64,000 bases of DNA from Pseudomonadota bacterium (GTDB lineage Bacteria > Pseudomonadota > Alphaproteobacteria > Rhizobiales > Rhizobiaceae). This document shows positions 27,153 to 36,710 of this stretch, piece after piece (the stretch's first letter is position 1; the number at the start of each line of letters is the position of its first letter). The notes below the pieces were generated by a model. The model worked only from the letters and a program-made list of their open reading frames with translations, made no database searches and was not told the origin of the DNA. Position numbers and translations under genes: made by a program. Location of the stretch: the NCBI GenBank assembly GCA_023419535.1, contig JAEZXX010000046.1, positions 62,001 through 126,000 of the forward strand, read 5' to 3'.

Positions 27153-28091
27153 TCAGGCGCTCTTGCGCTGTCGTGCGGCAGGCTTCTTCCGGGTGCCCGC
27201 CGATGCCGGCTTGGAGGCGGACTTGGAGGGCGCCGCTTTCTTGGCCGTAGCCTTCGCCCGCGCGGTCCTGGACGGTCCGGCGGCGTCCTCGTCCTTGCCT
27301 CCCTCCAGGCTCTTCTTCAACGACGCCATAAGGTCGATGACGTTGGACTTCTGCGGCGCGGCGTCCTCGTCATCCTTCGAGTCGTCGATCTGCGCCTTCC
27401 CCCCGGACTTGCGCTTCGTGGCGATCAGCTCCTTCAGCGCCGCCGTGTATCGGTTCTTGTACTCGCCGGCGTCGAAGGGCGCCGTCTTCCTCTCGATCAG
27501 CGCCGTCGCCACGTCGAGAAGGTCCTCGTCGGTCTTGTCGTTCGAGATCTCCGCGAAGATCGGATCGGCCTTGCGGATCTCGTCCTCGTAATGGAGCGTC
27601 TCGAGGAGCAGGCCCCGCCCGCAGGGGCGCAGCGCCACGAGATACTCCTTGCCGCGCATGGCGAGCTGCCCGAGCCCGGTCTTCTTGGCCTTGCGCAGCG
27701 CATCGCGCACGACGCGGAAGGCGTCCTCGGCCAGTTCGTCCTGCGGCACCACGTAATAGGGCTTGTCGAAATAGAGCGGCGGGATCTCGTTGGTGTCGAC
27801 GAACTGGACGAGTTCCAGCGTCTTCTTCGTCTCCAGCTTGACGTCCTCGATCTCCTCGTCGGTGAGGAGGACGTACTCGCCCTTGGACACCTCGTAGCCC
27901 TTGACGATCTCGTCCTTGTCGACCGGTCCGATGCCGGGCGCGACCTTTTCGTAGCGGATCCGCTTCCCGCTCTCCCGGTGGATCTGGTTGAAGGCGATTC
28001 CCGCGCCGGTCTTCGTGGCGGTGAACATCTCGACGGGAATCGAAACCAGCGAGAGGCGAATCTGCCCCTTCCAGACGGGACGCACGGCCAT
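27153..28091 (-). CDS. ku: Ku protein, non-homologous end joining
   Basis: The 312-residue protein is bacterial Ku, a ring-shaped homodimer that loads on DNA ends and recruits LigD. The start MAVRPVWKGQIRLSLVSIPV is family-typical. IHRESGKRIRYEKVAPG, YFDKPYYVVP and GQLAMRGKEYLVALRP are conserved core motifs. The C-terminal 60 residues are Lys/Ala-rich, a DNA-binding tail seen in many soil bacteria. GGAGG sits 5 bases before the ATG at 28091; a second ATG lies directly before it. ligD follows in the same operon. Confidence 0.95.
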   Translation of the reverse strand: MAVRPVWKGQIRLSLVSIPVEMFTATKTGAGIAFNQIHRESGKRIRYEKVAPGIGPVDKDEIVKGYEVSKGEYVLLTDEEIEDVKLETKKTLELVQFVDTNEIPPLYFDKPYYVVPQDELAEDAFRVVRDALRKAKKTGLGQLAMRGKEYLVALRPCGRGLLLETLHYEDEIRKADPIFAEISNDKTDEDLLDVATALIERKTAPFDAGEYKNRYTAALKELIATKRKSGGKAQIDDSKDDEDAAPQKSNVIDLMASLKKSLEGGKDEDAAGPSRTARAKATAKKAAPSKSASKPASAGTRKKPAARQRKSA

Positions 28092-28603
28092 CATCGCCTC
28101 CGACGCAACACGGGAAGCCGACTCAACGCCGGCCGCACGTCCCCGTTCCGCCCACGCTCCGGCGATGTGCGAGCCCGGCAACCGATCGCCGCGCTGCCCG
28201 AGAATGAGGCGCAGCGCGCCATGACGGCGCCTCAATCGGGCAGAGCGCCTCCCGCGACTGTGTCCCGATTGCATCACCTATCTCGGCCGGAGGGCGCCGA
28301 GGCCAAGGTCCGGCCCGTCAGGCCGTAGGCATCAGGTTTGCGTAAGCTTTCCAGGGGTCGCAGACGGCCGGATTTACTCCCGATTCATCTTTGAGTGTCG
28401 CCGATGCAACAGCCATGTTGCCAAAGGGTCGGTTGGGCTTCCGAGTGGCATTTTCATGATTGCATCGGCAGCGCCCCTGCATAATGTTGGATCACGAAAG
28501 AGGGCGGGGGACGAACCTCCTTCTTTCAAGGGATGGGGCAGGGAAGGCTGTCCTTCGTAACAAAGGCCCAACCCTACCTTTTAACTTGACTGGAGGTCAG
28601 GAC
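28092..28603. other. Intergenic region between ku and first porin
   Basis: No gene is supported in these 512 bases. The ku-proximal part is GC-rich like coding DNA but carries no frame with a recognisable product. The part from 28320 to 28600 is richer in A and T and must hold the porin promoter. TTGCAT (28460) with TAATGT 16 bases later is a weak candidate. GGAGG at 28592-28596 is the porin ribosome-binding site. Confidence 0.5.
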
Positions 28604-29833
28604 ATGACAATCAAGAGCCTTCTTCTCGGCTCGGCTGCGGCCCTCGTCGCAGTTTCCGGCGCCCGCGCTGCGGACGTCATCATGGTCGAGCCGGAGCCGG
28701 TGAACTTCGTTCGCGTCTGCGACGTTTACGGCACGGGCTTCTTCTACATCCCCGGCACCGAGACCTGCATGCGCGTCGGCGGTTACGTCCGCATGCAGAT
28801 CAACGTCGCGGGTGACCCGGCGGTCAACGCCGAGGGCGACGACTACGACGTCGGCACGGCCGTTCGCGCCCGTCTGAACTTCGACGTCCGCGAGGAGACC
28901 GAGCTCGGCCTGCTTCGCGCCTACGCTCGTCTTCAGGCGACCAACAACCGCGGCGGCAACGCTTCGTACAACATGACGCAGGGCTACGTGCAGCTCGGCG
29001 GCCTGCTGCTCGGCTACCGCGACTCGCTCTGGACCAACGACGTCGGTGGTCTCGAGGACGGTCTGCTGACCGACACCGACCTCGTCGTCGGCGACATCTC
29101 GACCAACCAGATCTCGTACAACTTCGCGCTCGGCGGCTTCTCGGCCGTGATCGGCCTCGAAGACGACACGACGGGCGACTTCGTCCCGGACGTGCACGGC
29201 AAGCTGGTCTATTCGGGTGCCTGGGGCGGTGCGTTCCTGTCGGCCGTCTATGACGAGACCTTCAACCGTGAGGACGCGACCGCCGCGTTCGGCAATCTCG
29301 GCATCTTCCTGCCGGACCTGCCGACCCGTCTCCAGGACGGCTCGAACGACGCCTTCGCTCTGAAGGCCGGCCTCAAGCTGCGTGACCTGATCACCGAGGG
29401 CTCGACCCTGGCGCTCGAAGGTCACTACGCCTTCGATCCGACGACCTACGCCACGATCCCGGGCCTCGCCACCGCGTTCTCGGGCAACACGCCGGGCTCG
29501 GCCGTCAACCCGACCCCGGGTGCGGTTCCGCTGTTCCTGGAGTGGGCGGTCGGCGCTGGCTACCGTCAGGCCGTGGGCGACTTCACGGTCGGCATCTCGG
29601 GCCAGTACGGCGAGACCTTCGGCACCGACTTCTTCGTCGCGGCTCCGACCGGCGGCGTGGTGCTGGCGAACGTCGAGGGCGACTACTACTCGCTCGTCGG
29701 TAACGTCGGCTACAACTTCACCTCCAACTTCGGCGCCCTGGCGGAAATCCAGTACACCGACGTTGACTTCGGTGGGGACGTCGGCTCGGTCGACCAGACG
29801 AAGGGCTTCCTGCGCTTCGTCCGCACCTTCTAA
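28604..29833 (+). CDS. Porin (Omp2-type, Hyphomicrobiales), first copy
   Basis: The 409-residue outer-membrane protein starts with a 22-residue signal peptide (cut after GARA). The mature N-terminus contains VRVCDVYGTGFFYIPGTETC and the next block GGYVRMQIN, the family signature of rhizobial porins; two cysteines may form a disulphide in loop 1. Many alternating hydrophobic strands and aromatic residues fit a 16-strand barrel, and the protein ends with Phe (FLRFVRTF), the outer-membrane targeting signal. GGAGG lies 7 bases before the ATG. A second, closely similar porin follows in tandem. Confidence 0.93.
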   Translation: MTIKSLLLGSAAALVAVSGARAADVIMVEPEPVNFVRVCDVYGTGFFYIPGTETCMRVGGYVRMQINVAGDPAVNAEGDDYDVGTAVRARLNFDVREETELGLLRAYARLQATNNRGGNASYNMTQGYVQLGGLLLGYRDSLWTNDVGGLEDGLLTDTDLVVGDISTNQISYNFALGGFSAVIGLEDDTTGDFVPDVHGKLVYSGAWGGAFLSAVYDETFNREDATAAFGNLGIFLPDLPTRLQDGSNDAFALKAGLKLRDLITEGSTLALEGHYAFDPTTYATIPGLATAFSGNTPGSAVNPTPGAVPLFLEWAVGAGYRQAVGDFTVGISGQYGETFGTDFFVAAPTGGVVLANVEGDYYSLVGNVGYNFTSNFGALAEIQYTDVDFGGDVGSVDQTKGFLRFVRTF

Positions 29834-29859
29834 GCGTCAACACGCTTTCCATCATGGAA

Positions 29860-29886
29860 GGGGTCCGGTTCGCCGGGCCCCTTTTT
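29860..29886 (+). terminator. Rho-independent terminator of first porin
   Basis: GGGGTCCGG (29860-29868), loop TTCG, CCGGGCCCC (29873-29881) and five T residues form a strong terminator with a stable UUCG tetraloop and one G-U pair. It closely resembles the terminator of the second porin. Confidence 0.9.
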
Positions 29887-30243
29887 GCGTTCGGCGTCGC
29901 GTGCACCCCGCCCGCCGACGTGGTGGCGAGTCTGGGCCGCGACGTCTGCGGGGAGGGGCCTTCCTCCGTCCGGCGCGGCCCGAGCCCAGCCACCGTTCGG
30001 GCGCGCCGGGCCTCTCGAACCTGATCCCGGGCTGAACGCGGGCCGGACAATGTCCGCGGGAGGTCGAGAAAGTGGCAAGTGTGACCTCTGTGCAATTTCG
30101 GAGCGGTCACGGCTTTGCGATGTTGGCGGTCGAGGGGTCGGCGAAGCACGGCATCGTCCGTTGGAACGGACGTCGGTTCGCTGCCACGGGAGTCCTCAAC
30201 GGAACTCGAGACGAAATTCATCCAAGGTCGATCGGAGCCCTCC
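29887..30243. other. Intergenic region between the two porins
   Basis: These 357 bases carry no supported gene. The first 170 bases are GC-rich without a convincing frame. The part from about 30050 to 30240 is presumably promoter and leader of the second porin. GGAG at 30234-30237 is a modest ribosome-binding site. Confidence 0.45.
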
Positions 30244-31509
30244 ATGCGCATCGCAACTCTTCTTCTCTCCTCCGCAGCGGCCCTGGCCGCAACGACCGGC
30301 GCACGGTCCGCGGACGTCATCATGGTCGAGCCGGAGCCGGTGAACTTCGTCCGCGTCTGCGACGTGTACGGCACGGGCTTCTTCTACATCCCCGGCACCG
30401 AGACCTGCATGCGCATCGGCGGCTACGTCCGCATGCAGATCAACGCGGCGGGCGACCCGGCGGTGAACTCCGAGGGTGACGATTACGACGTCGACACGGC
30501 GGTCCGCGCCCGTCTGAACTTCGACGTCCGCGAGGAGACCGAGCTCGGCCTGCTGCGCGCCTTCGCCCGCCTGCAGGCGACCAACAACAGCGGCGGCAAC
30601 GCCGCGTACACGATGGACCAGGGCTACGTGCAGCTCGGCGGCCTGCTGCTCGGCTACCGCGACTCGCTCTGGGCGAACGACGTCGGCGGCATCGAGGACG
30701 GTCTCCTGACCGACACCGACCTGACCCTCGGCGACATCAACACCAACCAGATCTCCTACACCTTCGCGCTCGGCGGCCTCTCGGCCGTGATCGGTCTGGA
30801 AGACGACGGCACCGGCGACTTCACCCCGGACGTCCACGGCAAGCTGGTCTATTCGGGCGCCTGGGGCGGCGCGTTCCTGTCGGCCGTCTACGACGAGACC
30901 TTCAACACCGAAGACGCCGAAGACTTCTTCTTCAGCCCCTTCATCGACGACGAGGACTTCATCGGCGGCGCGGTCGGCCTGCCGGGCCTTCGTCCGCTGG
31001 TCGAGGACGGCTCGAACGACGCGTTCGCGCTGAAGGCTGGCCTGCAGCTGAACGACATCCTCACCGAGGGTTCCGCCCTGTCGGTCGAGGGCTCCTACGC
31101 CTTCGATCCGACGGTCTACTCGACGATCGGCGGCCTCGGAAACGCGTTCTCCCTCTCGGCCGACGACGCTAGCGTGCGCAACCCGACCCCGGGCGAGGCG
31201 ACGCTGTTCGTGGAGTGGGCGCTCGGCGCCGGCTACCGCCAGTCGGTCGGCGACTTCACCGTCGCGGTCGCGGGCCAGTACGGTGAACTCTTCGACACGA
31301 CCTACGTGACGGGCTTCGACGCCGCGACCGGCGCCTTCTCCTCGGCGACCACCGCGGGCAGCTACTACTCGCTCGTCGGCAATGTCGGCTACGACTTCAC
31401 GTCGAACTTCGGCGCGCTCGCCGAGATCCAGTACACCGACGTCGACTTCGACGATCTCGGTTCGGTGGACCAGACGCGCGGCTTCCTGCGCTTCGTCCGC
31501 TCGTTCTGA
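30244..31509 (+). CDS. Porin (Omp2-type, Hyphomicrobiales), second copy
   Basis: The 421-residue porin has a 22-residue signal peptide (cut after GARS) and the same mature start as the first copy, identical over most of the first 160 residues. It ends FLRFVRSF. The main differences are in surface-loop regions: an acidic insertion near residues 220-245 (EDAEDFFFSPFIDDEDF) and a longer loop near residue 360. Loop divergence with a conserved barrel suggests different permeability or escape from phages or immunity. It has its own promoter region and terminator. Confidence 0.93.
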   Translation: MRIATLLLSSAAALAATTGARSADVIMVEPEPVNFVRVCDVYGTGFFYIPGTETCMRIGGYVRMQINAAGDPAVNSEGDDYDVDTAVRARLNFDVREETELGLLRAFARLQATNNSGGNAAYTMDQGYVQLGGLLLGYRDSLWANDVGGIEDGLLTDTDLTLGDINTNQISYTFALGGLSAVIGLEDDGTGDFTPDVHGKLVYSGAWGGAFLSAVYDETFNTEDAEDFFFSPFIDDEDFIGGAVGLPGLRPLVEDGSNDAFALKAGLQLNDILTEGSALSVEGSYAFDPTVYSTIGGLGNAFSLSADDASVRNPTPGEATLFVEWALGAGYRQSVGDFTVAVAGQYGELFDTTYVTGFDAATGAFSSATTAGSYYSLVGNVGYDFTSNFGALAEIQYTDVDFDDLGSVDQTRGFLRFVRSF

Positions 31510-31544
31510 TCGCCGGCGCTTCGGCGCACGGCACACACGAAAAA

Positions 31545-31571
31545 GGGGCCCGGTTCGCCGGGCCCCTTTTT
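31545..31571. terminator. Rho-independent terminator of second porin
   Basis: GGGGCCCGG (31545-31553), loop TTCG, CCGGGCCCC (31558-31566) and five T residues follow; five A residues stand before the stem. It can therefore act in both directions and may also end the convergent lytic transglycosylase transcript. Confidence 0.9.
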
Positions 31572-31664
31572 CGTTGCGCTCTTTGCGGGGGGAGAGACAG
31601 ACGCCCGATCCCCGTCCGGATGCCCGCTTTGGTTCCGGGCGGATTTCCGGCCCCGGGCGGTCCT

Positions 31665-33836
31665 TCAGCTCCGGCGGCCCTGCCGAAGGTCGTTCTCGAT
31701 GTCGAAGCCCGCGCCGAGCCGCATCTTGTAGACCTGATAGTTCTCCATGATGCGCTGGACGTAGTTGCGGGTCTCGGTGAACGGGATCGATTCGACCCAG
31801 TCGACGACCTCGTCGAGCGGGCGCCCACGCGGATCGCCGAAGCGCTCGATCCACTCCCGGGCGCGCCGGGGACCGGCGTTGTAGGCCGCGAAGGTCAGGA
31901 CGTAGGACCCGCCGAAATTGTCGATCTGCTGGCCGAGATAGCGGCTGCCGAGCTGGGCGTTGAAGGCGACGTCCGTCAGGAGCCGCTGCTCCGAATAGCT
32001 CGCGCCGATCTCGCGCGAGAGCTGGCGCGCCGTCGCGGGCATCAGCTGGAGAAGGCCGAGCGCGCCGGCGGGGGACTTGGCGGCCGGGTTGAACGAGCTT
32101 TCCTGCCGCGCGATCGCGTAGGCGAGGGCGGTGCCGGAGGCGGAGATGTTGGCGCCGGCCGGGATCGCCCCCGTCGGATAGGCGAGGGCGGGGGCGTTGA
32201 CGCCCCGCCCGTAGGCGATGCGGCCGACTTCCAACGCCAGCGAATGGTTGCCGCGCCGCTCCGCCATGGAGGAGAGGATTGCGAGCTCGCCGGGGCTGTC
32301 GACCTCCTGTGCGAGGCTGCGGTAGAGGCTCGCCGCGCGCCAGTCGGAGCCGATCTCCTGCAGCCGCGAGATGGCGCGGACGGCCTCGCGGCTCTGGAAC
32401 CGCTGGCGCTCGGCGTCGCTCGGGCGCGGGAAGGCGATCGGGCCCGGCGTGCGGCCGAGCTTGGCGGCGGCGAGCTGGCCGTAGTAGGTCGCGCCGTGCT
32501 GGGCGGCCCGGCCGTAGAAGTCGCTTGCGCTGCCGGGCCCGCCGGCCTCCGCCGCGCGGCCCATCCAGTAATAGGCGCGCGACTGCGACAGCGCGCGGTC
32601 GGAGATCTGTGCGATCTGCCGGAAGTGCTGGCTGGCGCGGGCCGGGTCGTTCAGATGCCGCAGCGCGTACCAGCCGGCGTGGAAGGCCTGCTCGACGCCC
32701 TCGACGATTCCCTCAGCCGGCTGCTCGGCGACGAGGCGGTAGGCGTCGCGCGTCTGGCCGCGCTCCACCAGCATACGGGCGACGATCCGCTTCTCGTTCC
32801 ACCAGGCGTTGGGGTCGATCTGCTGGCCGGCGTCCTTGGTCGCCGCGAAGAAGACCGCGGCGGCCTCCTGCGGCCGGTCCGCCTTGCGAAGGGCCACCGC
32901 GCGGGCGAACTGGAAGCTCGGGTCGGCGTGCTGGTTGGCCGGCACCGCCGAAAGGCGGGCGCTGGCGTTCTCGCCGCGGATCGAGGCCGCGCGCGCCCGG
33001 AACAGCGTCTCGGAGTTGGCGAGCGCGGAGACGCGCTCGGCGTCCTCGATGCGGTTGGCATAGAGCAGCGTCTCCATGCGGACCTTGTGGTCCGCCTTGC
33101 TCAGGAGGCTGCCGAAGGAGCGCAGCATGTCCGTCTCGGTCGCGCGGCTCAGGCGTTCGGTCCGCCAGGCGTTGGCGACGAGGGCGCGGGCGCGGTTCGT
33201 ATCGCCCGTCTCCATCAGAGCGCGCGCGAGCACGATCGTGCCCTCCGGCGTCTGCGGCTGCGACCCGGCGAAGGCGGCGATCACCTCGCGTGCGCCGGGG
33301 CGCTCGCGGTAGAGAGCGCGCTCGGAATTGGCGCGCAGCGTCGCCATGCCCGGCCAGGAGGAGAGCTCGTGCGCGGTGCGCGCGATCTCGGCGGCCGGAA
33401 CGCCCTCGCCCTTCAGCGCGATCGCCCAGGACAGGATGTGCCGGTCGAGCGAGCCGGGCGTCATGCCCTCGCGGATGGCGCGGGCGCGCTCGACATTGTT
33501 GTGCGTCGCATCGAGCCCGGCCTTGAGATCACCGCGGATCGGCGTGACCGAGCCCGTGCGCGAGCCCATGGCCGCGATGGAGGAGGTGAAGGCGGTGGCG
33601 CCGGCGACCGGCGCGGGGCCGGAGCGCTGCAGCGCGGGGTTGGCAGAGGGGGCCGGTCCGCCGAAGCGCGCGGGATCGACGCTGCCGGTCGCGGCCAGGT
33701 CCGGACCGCCGCCGCCGCGAAGCGTCGGCATCGGCACGTTCGCCGGCAGGATCGATTCCGCCGTGCAGGAGGCCAGAAGCACGCCGGCGATCACCGTCTG
33801 GAGCGAGAGCGAGCGGGCGGCGGTCTTCGCGGTCAT
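31665..33836 (-). CDS. Lytic transglycosylase (Slt-type) lipoprotein
   Basis: The 723-residue protein cleaves peptidoglycan between MurNAc and GlcNAc. The start MTAKTAARS is followed by a lipoprotein signal with lipobox LASC (Cys near residue 22), so the protein is probably anchored in the outer membrane. A long alpha-helical superhelix (residues 80-540) carries many TPR-like segments, as in Slt70. The catalytic SLT domain is C-terminal (about 555-690), with the glutamate in ARQESSFNP, then GALGLLQLMPATA and AYNAGPRRAREW. The longer upstream frame would bury the lipid signal and was rejected. It diverges from dapA. Confidence 0.9.
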   Translation of the reverse strand: MTAKTAARSLSLQTVIAGVLLASCTAESILPANVPMPTLRGGGGPDLAATGSVDPARFGGPAPSANPALQRSGPAPVAGATAFTSSIAAMGSRTGSVTPIRGDLKAGLDATHNNVERARAIREGMTPGSLDRHILSWAIALKGEGVPAAEIARTAHELSSWPGMATLRANSERALYRERPGAREVIAAFAGSQPQTPEGTIVLARALMETGDTNRARALVANAWRTERLSRATETDMLRSFGSLLSKADHKVRMETLLYANRIEDAERVSALANSETLFRARAASIRGENASARLSAVPANQHADPSFQFARAVALRKADRPQEAAAVFFAATKDAGQQIDPNAWWNEKRIVARMLVERGQTRDAYRLVAEQPAEGIVEGVEQAFHAGWYALRHLNDPARASQHFRQIAQISDRALSQSRAYYWMGRAAEAGGPGSASDFYGRAAQHGATYYGQLAAAKLGRTPGPIAFPRPSDAERQRFQSREAVRAISRLQEIGSDWRAASLYRSLAQEVDSPGELAILSSMAERRGNHSLALEVGRIAYGRGVNAPALAYPTGAIPAGANISASGTALAYAIARQESSFNPAAKSPAGALGLLQLMPATARQLSREIGASYSEQRLLTDVAFNAQLGSRYLGQQIDNFGGSYVLTFAAYNAGPRRAREWIERFGDPRGRPLDEVVDWVESIPFTETRNYVQRIMENYQVYKMRLGAGFDIENDLRQGRRS

Positions 33837-34093
33837 GGCGAGCCTTTCGGAAAAGCACGAAGCCGCCGGCGCCGAGGGGAACAAGCGTGGCGACATGGTG
33901 TCCGAACCTCTCACGAACGCGATGAAGAGAAGGTAAAGCGACGGCTGAAAGCCTCCCGCCGGCGCCGCCTTGTCTCGCTTTTGGGCCTTCACTATGGTGC
34001 CGCCAACCGTGGGGGGCAAAGCGGCGTATTGATGTCGCCGTCCTGCCAAACGCCCCCGAGACGGACCATCCGCGGCGCTGGGAGACGAGTTTG

Positions 34094-34975
34094 ATGTTCA
34101 GGGGATCGATGCCGGCGCTCGTCACTCCGTTCGGGGAGGACGGGGACCTCGACGAGGCGGCCTTCCGCGACATGGTCGAGTGGCAGATCGCCGAGGGCTC
34201 GCACGGGCTCGTTCCCGTCGGCACGACGGGCGAGAGCCCGACCCTGACCCATGCCGAGCACAAGCGCTGCGTAGAGATCTGCGTCGAGGCGGCCGCCGGC
34301 CGCGTGCCCGTCATCGCGGGCGCGGGCTCCAACAACACCGCCGAGGCGATCGACCTGGCGCGCTTTGCCGAGAACGCCGGCGCGGACGGCCTTCTCGTCG
34401 TCACGCCCTACTACAACAAGCCGACTCAAGCCGGGCTCTACGAGCATTTCGCGGCGATCGCGCGGGCCGTGACCAAGCCGATCGTCATCTACAACATTCC
34501 GCCGCGCTCGGTGATCGACATGTCGCCCGAGACGATGGGGCGCCTTGCGAACGATTTTGCCAACATCGTCGGCGTGAAGGACGCGACCGGCAAGCTGGAG
34601 CGGGTCTCCGAGCAGCGCATCACCTGCGGCACGGATTTCGTCCAGCTGTCGGGCGAGGACGCGACCGCGCTCGGCCACATCGCCCATGGCGGCGTCGGCT
34701 GCATCTCGGTCACGGCGAACGTCGCGCCGCGCCTGTGCGCCGAGTTCCAGGAGGCGTGCCTCGCCGGCGACTTCGCCAAGGCCCTGTCCTACCAGGACCG
34801 GCTGATGCCCCTGCACAAGGCGATCTTCGCCGAGCCGGGCGTCTGCGGCACCAAGTACGCGCTGTCGCGCCTCGGCAAGGGCCGCAACACGATGCGCTCG
34901 CCTTTGGTGCCGATCGAGGCGTCGACCGAGCGGCTGATCGACGAGGCGCTGCGCCACGCCGGCCTCCTGAACTGA
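34094..34975 (+). CDS. dapA: 4-hydroxy-tetrahydrodipicolinate synthase
   Basis: The 293-residue TIM-barrel enzyme condenses pyruvate with aspartate semialdehyde, the first step of the lysine and diaminopimelate branch. VPVGTTGESPTL contains the catalytic Thr pair, YNIPPRSVIDM contains the Tyr, and the Schiff-base lysine is in GVKDATGKLERV. The ATG at 34094 was preferred to the TTG directly before it. It diverges from the lytic transglycosylase gene, which also acts on the cell wall. Confidence 0.95.
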   Translation: MFRGSMPALVTPFGEDGDLDEAAFRDMVEWQIAEGSHGLVPVGTTGESPTLTHAEHKRCVEICVEAAAGRVPVIAGAGSNNTAEAIDLARFAENAGADGLLVVTPYYNKPTQAGLYEHFAAIARAVTKPIVIYNIPPRSVIDMSPETMGRLANDFANIVGVKDATGKLERVSEQRITCGTDFVQLSGEDATALGHIAHGGVGCISVTANVAPRLCAEFQEACLAGDFAKALSYQDRLMPLHKAIFAEPGVCGTKYALSRLGKGRNTMRSPLVPIEASTERLIDEALRHAGLLN

Positions 34976-35073
34976 GCGCCCGAGCGATTGACAGGGCAGG
35001 GGGCTCAGCCCATCTCCACGCGGACAGAAACGGACGAAGGCGGGCGTTGAAGACCCCGTAGGGGGTGTCTCGA

Positions 35074-35553
35074 ATGGCCAAGAAGAAAGCCGACAAGTCG
35101 AACATTGCTGCGGAGAACCGCAAGGCGCGCTTCCACTACGAGATCATCGACACGCTGGAGGCGGGCATCGTCCTGACCGGCACGGAGGTCAAGTCGCTGC
35201 GCGGCGGCCGGGCGACGATCGCCGAATCCTACGCCACCGAAGAGGGCGGCGAGATCTGGCTCATCAACTCCTTCGTCCCGGAATACCTTCAGGGCAACCG
35301 CAACAACCACGAGCCCAAGCGCCGCCGCAAGCTCCTCGTCCACGCCAAGCAGCGCAACAAGCTCGCCGGCGCCGTCCAGAAGGACGGCATGACGCTCGTG
35401 CCCTTGAAGATCTACTTCAACGAACGCGGCATGGCGAAGCTGGAACTCGCCGTCGCGCGCGGCAAGAACGACCCGGACAAGCGCGAGACCCTGAAGGAGC
35501 GCGACTGGAACCGGGAGAAGCAGCGCCTGATGAAGACGGCCGGGCGGGACTGA
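35074..35553 (+). CDS. smpB: SsrA-binding protein SmpB
   Basis: The 159-residue protein binds tmRNA and brings it to stalled ribosomes. AENRKARFHYEIIDTLEAG and LTGTEVKSLRGGRA are the conserved beta-barrel segments, and the basic C-terminal tail (RETLKERDWNREKQRLMK) is the part that enters the mRNA channel. The ATG at 35074 was chosen over an upstream GTG. It follows dapA by about 100 bases, the usual order in Hyphomicrobiales. The tmRNA gene is not in the window. Confidence 0.95.
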   Translation: MAKKKADKSNIAAENRKARFHYEIIDTLEAGIVLTGTEVKSLRGGRATIAESYATEEGGEIWLINSFVPEYLQGNRNNHEPKRRRKLLVHAKQRNKLAGAVQKDGMTLVPLKIYFNERGMAKLELAVARGKNDPDKRETLKERDWNREKQRLMKTAGRD

Positions 35554-35856
35554 AACCCCAGTCTGACGCCGGGGAGATGGACGGTCGGTCGCCCTCCTCG
35601 GGCTTCGGGTCGACGGCAGCCATGCGGGGCTTTACCGCCATCGGCGTGCCCCGTATCAAACGGGCATGGCGAGCGGATCTTCGATGCTGGAGATTGTGGG
35701 AGTCTCGCGCCGCTGACGGCCGAGGTCAGGGGAGCGCAAGTGGAGCCGACCCTGCGAACCGCAGGTCGGACACGTCCGTCCGTCGTCACGAGGGCTCGCC
35801 CGTGAGCATTCCGTCGATCGTCTTGCACCACGGGACTCGCGTCGCAGGATCCTTCA
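35554..35856. other. Intergenic region between smpB and methyltransferase gene
   Basis: No gene is supported in these 303 bases. An imperfect hairpin lies near 35748-35771 (CCGACCCTGCG with CGCAGGTCGG), without a T-run. The stretch looks like eroded sequence and does not align to its neighbours. Confidence 0.4.
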
Positions 35857-36612
35857 ATGGCCTCTGACGCCTCCGCGATCATCGATGCGATGGTCGCGCT
35901 TCACGGCGCGATGGAGCGTCAGGGTCCGGGAGACGACGCTTACACCCGTCGTATGCTCGATCGCATTCCGAGACTGCCGCCCGCACCGCGGATCGCCGAT
36001 ATGGGATGCGGAACGGGAGCGTCGGCGCTGGTCCTCGCGGAAGCGCTCGGCACTCCCGTCGACTGCGTGGATGCCTCTTCCGCGTTCATCGCGACCCTGA
36101 AGGTCCGTGCCGAAGCGCGCGGTCTCGATCATCTGATCCAGGGGCATGTCGGCGACATGGCGCGGTACCGCCATGCCGGCGGTCCCTTGGATCTGCTCTG
36201 GTCGGAAGGCTCGGCGTACAACCTGACCTTCGCCGGAGCGCTGTGCGCGTGGCGGCCCATACTGGGGACGGGCGCATTCGCGGTGATCTCCGAGCTGACC
36301 TGGTTTCGAGAAGAGAGACCGGAGAAGGTCGAGGCGTTCTGGGCCGAGGCCTATCCTCACCTCGCTGACGAACCGACGAACATCGCCAGAGCCCAAGCGT
36401 GCGGATTCGAGGTCCTGTTCACCGAGCGCCTGCCCTCCGAGGCATGGCACTCCGGCTACTACGCGCCGCTGAGTGCGCGGGCCGACGCCCTCTTTGAGAG
36501 CGCTACGGACGCTATGCGAACCGTGATCGAAGAAACGCGTCGCGAGATCGCGCTCTTCGAGGAAGCCGACGATTCCCTCGGCTATACCTTCTACGGGTTG
36601 CGAGCGATCTAG
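35857..36612 (+). CDS. Class I SAM-dependent methyltransferase
   Basis: The 251-residue protein has a Rossmann methyltransferase fold: motif I RIADMGCGTGASAL near residue 46, the acidic loop VDCVDASS after the next strand, and LDLLWSEGSAYNLTF in the motif IV position. The substrate cannot be told from the sequence. Codon use and base composition are slightly less GC-rich than the flanking housekeeping genes, which may mean recent acquisition. It stands alone between smpB and a uracil-DNA glycosylase gene on the other strand. Confidence 0.82.
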   Translation: MASDASAIIDAMVALHGAMERQGPGDDAYTRRMLDRIPRLPPAPRIADMGCGTGASALVLAEALGTPVDCVDASSAFIATLKVRAEARGLDHLIQGHVGDMARYRHAGGPLDLLWSEGSAYNLTFAGALCAWRPILGTGAFAVISELTWFREERPEKVEAFWAEAYPHLADEPTNIARAQACGFEVLFTERLPSEAWHSGYYAPLSARADALFESATDAMRTVIEETRREIALFEEADDSLGYTFYGLRAI

Positions 36613-36710
36613 AGCCACGGGCGGCCGGGTCGGTGGCGCGGTCGCCCGTTTCGGGCGCGGGCCACGGGCGGAGTTCTTGCGCCAGAACCCTTGATGGCCT
36701 GTCCGGATCT

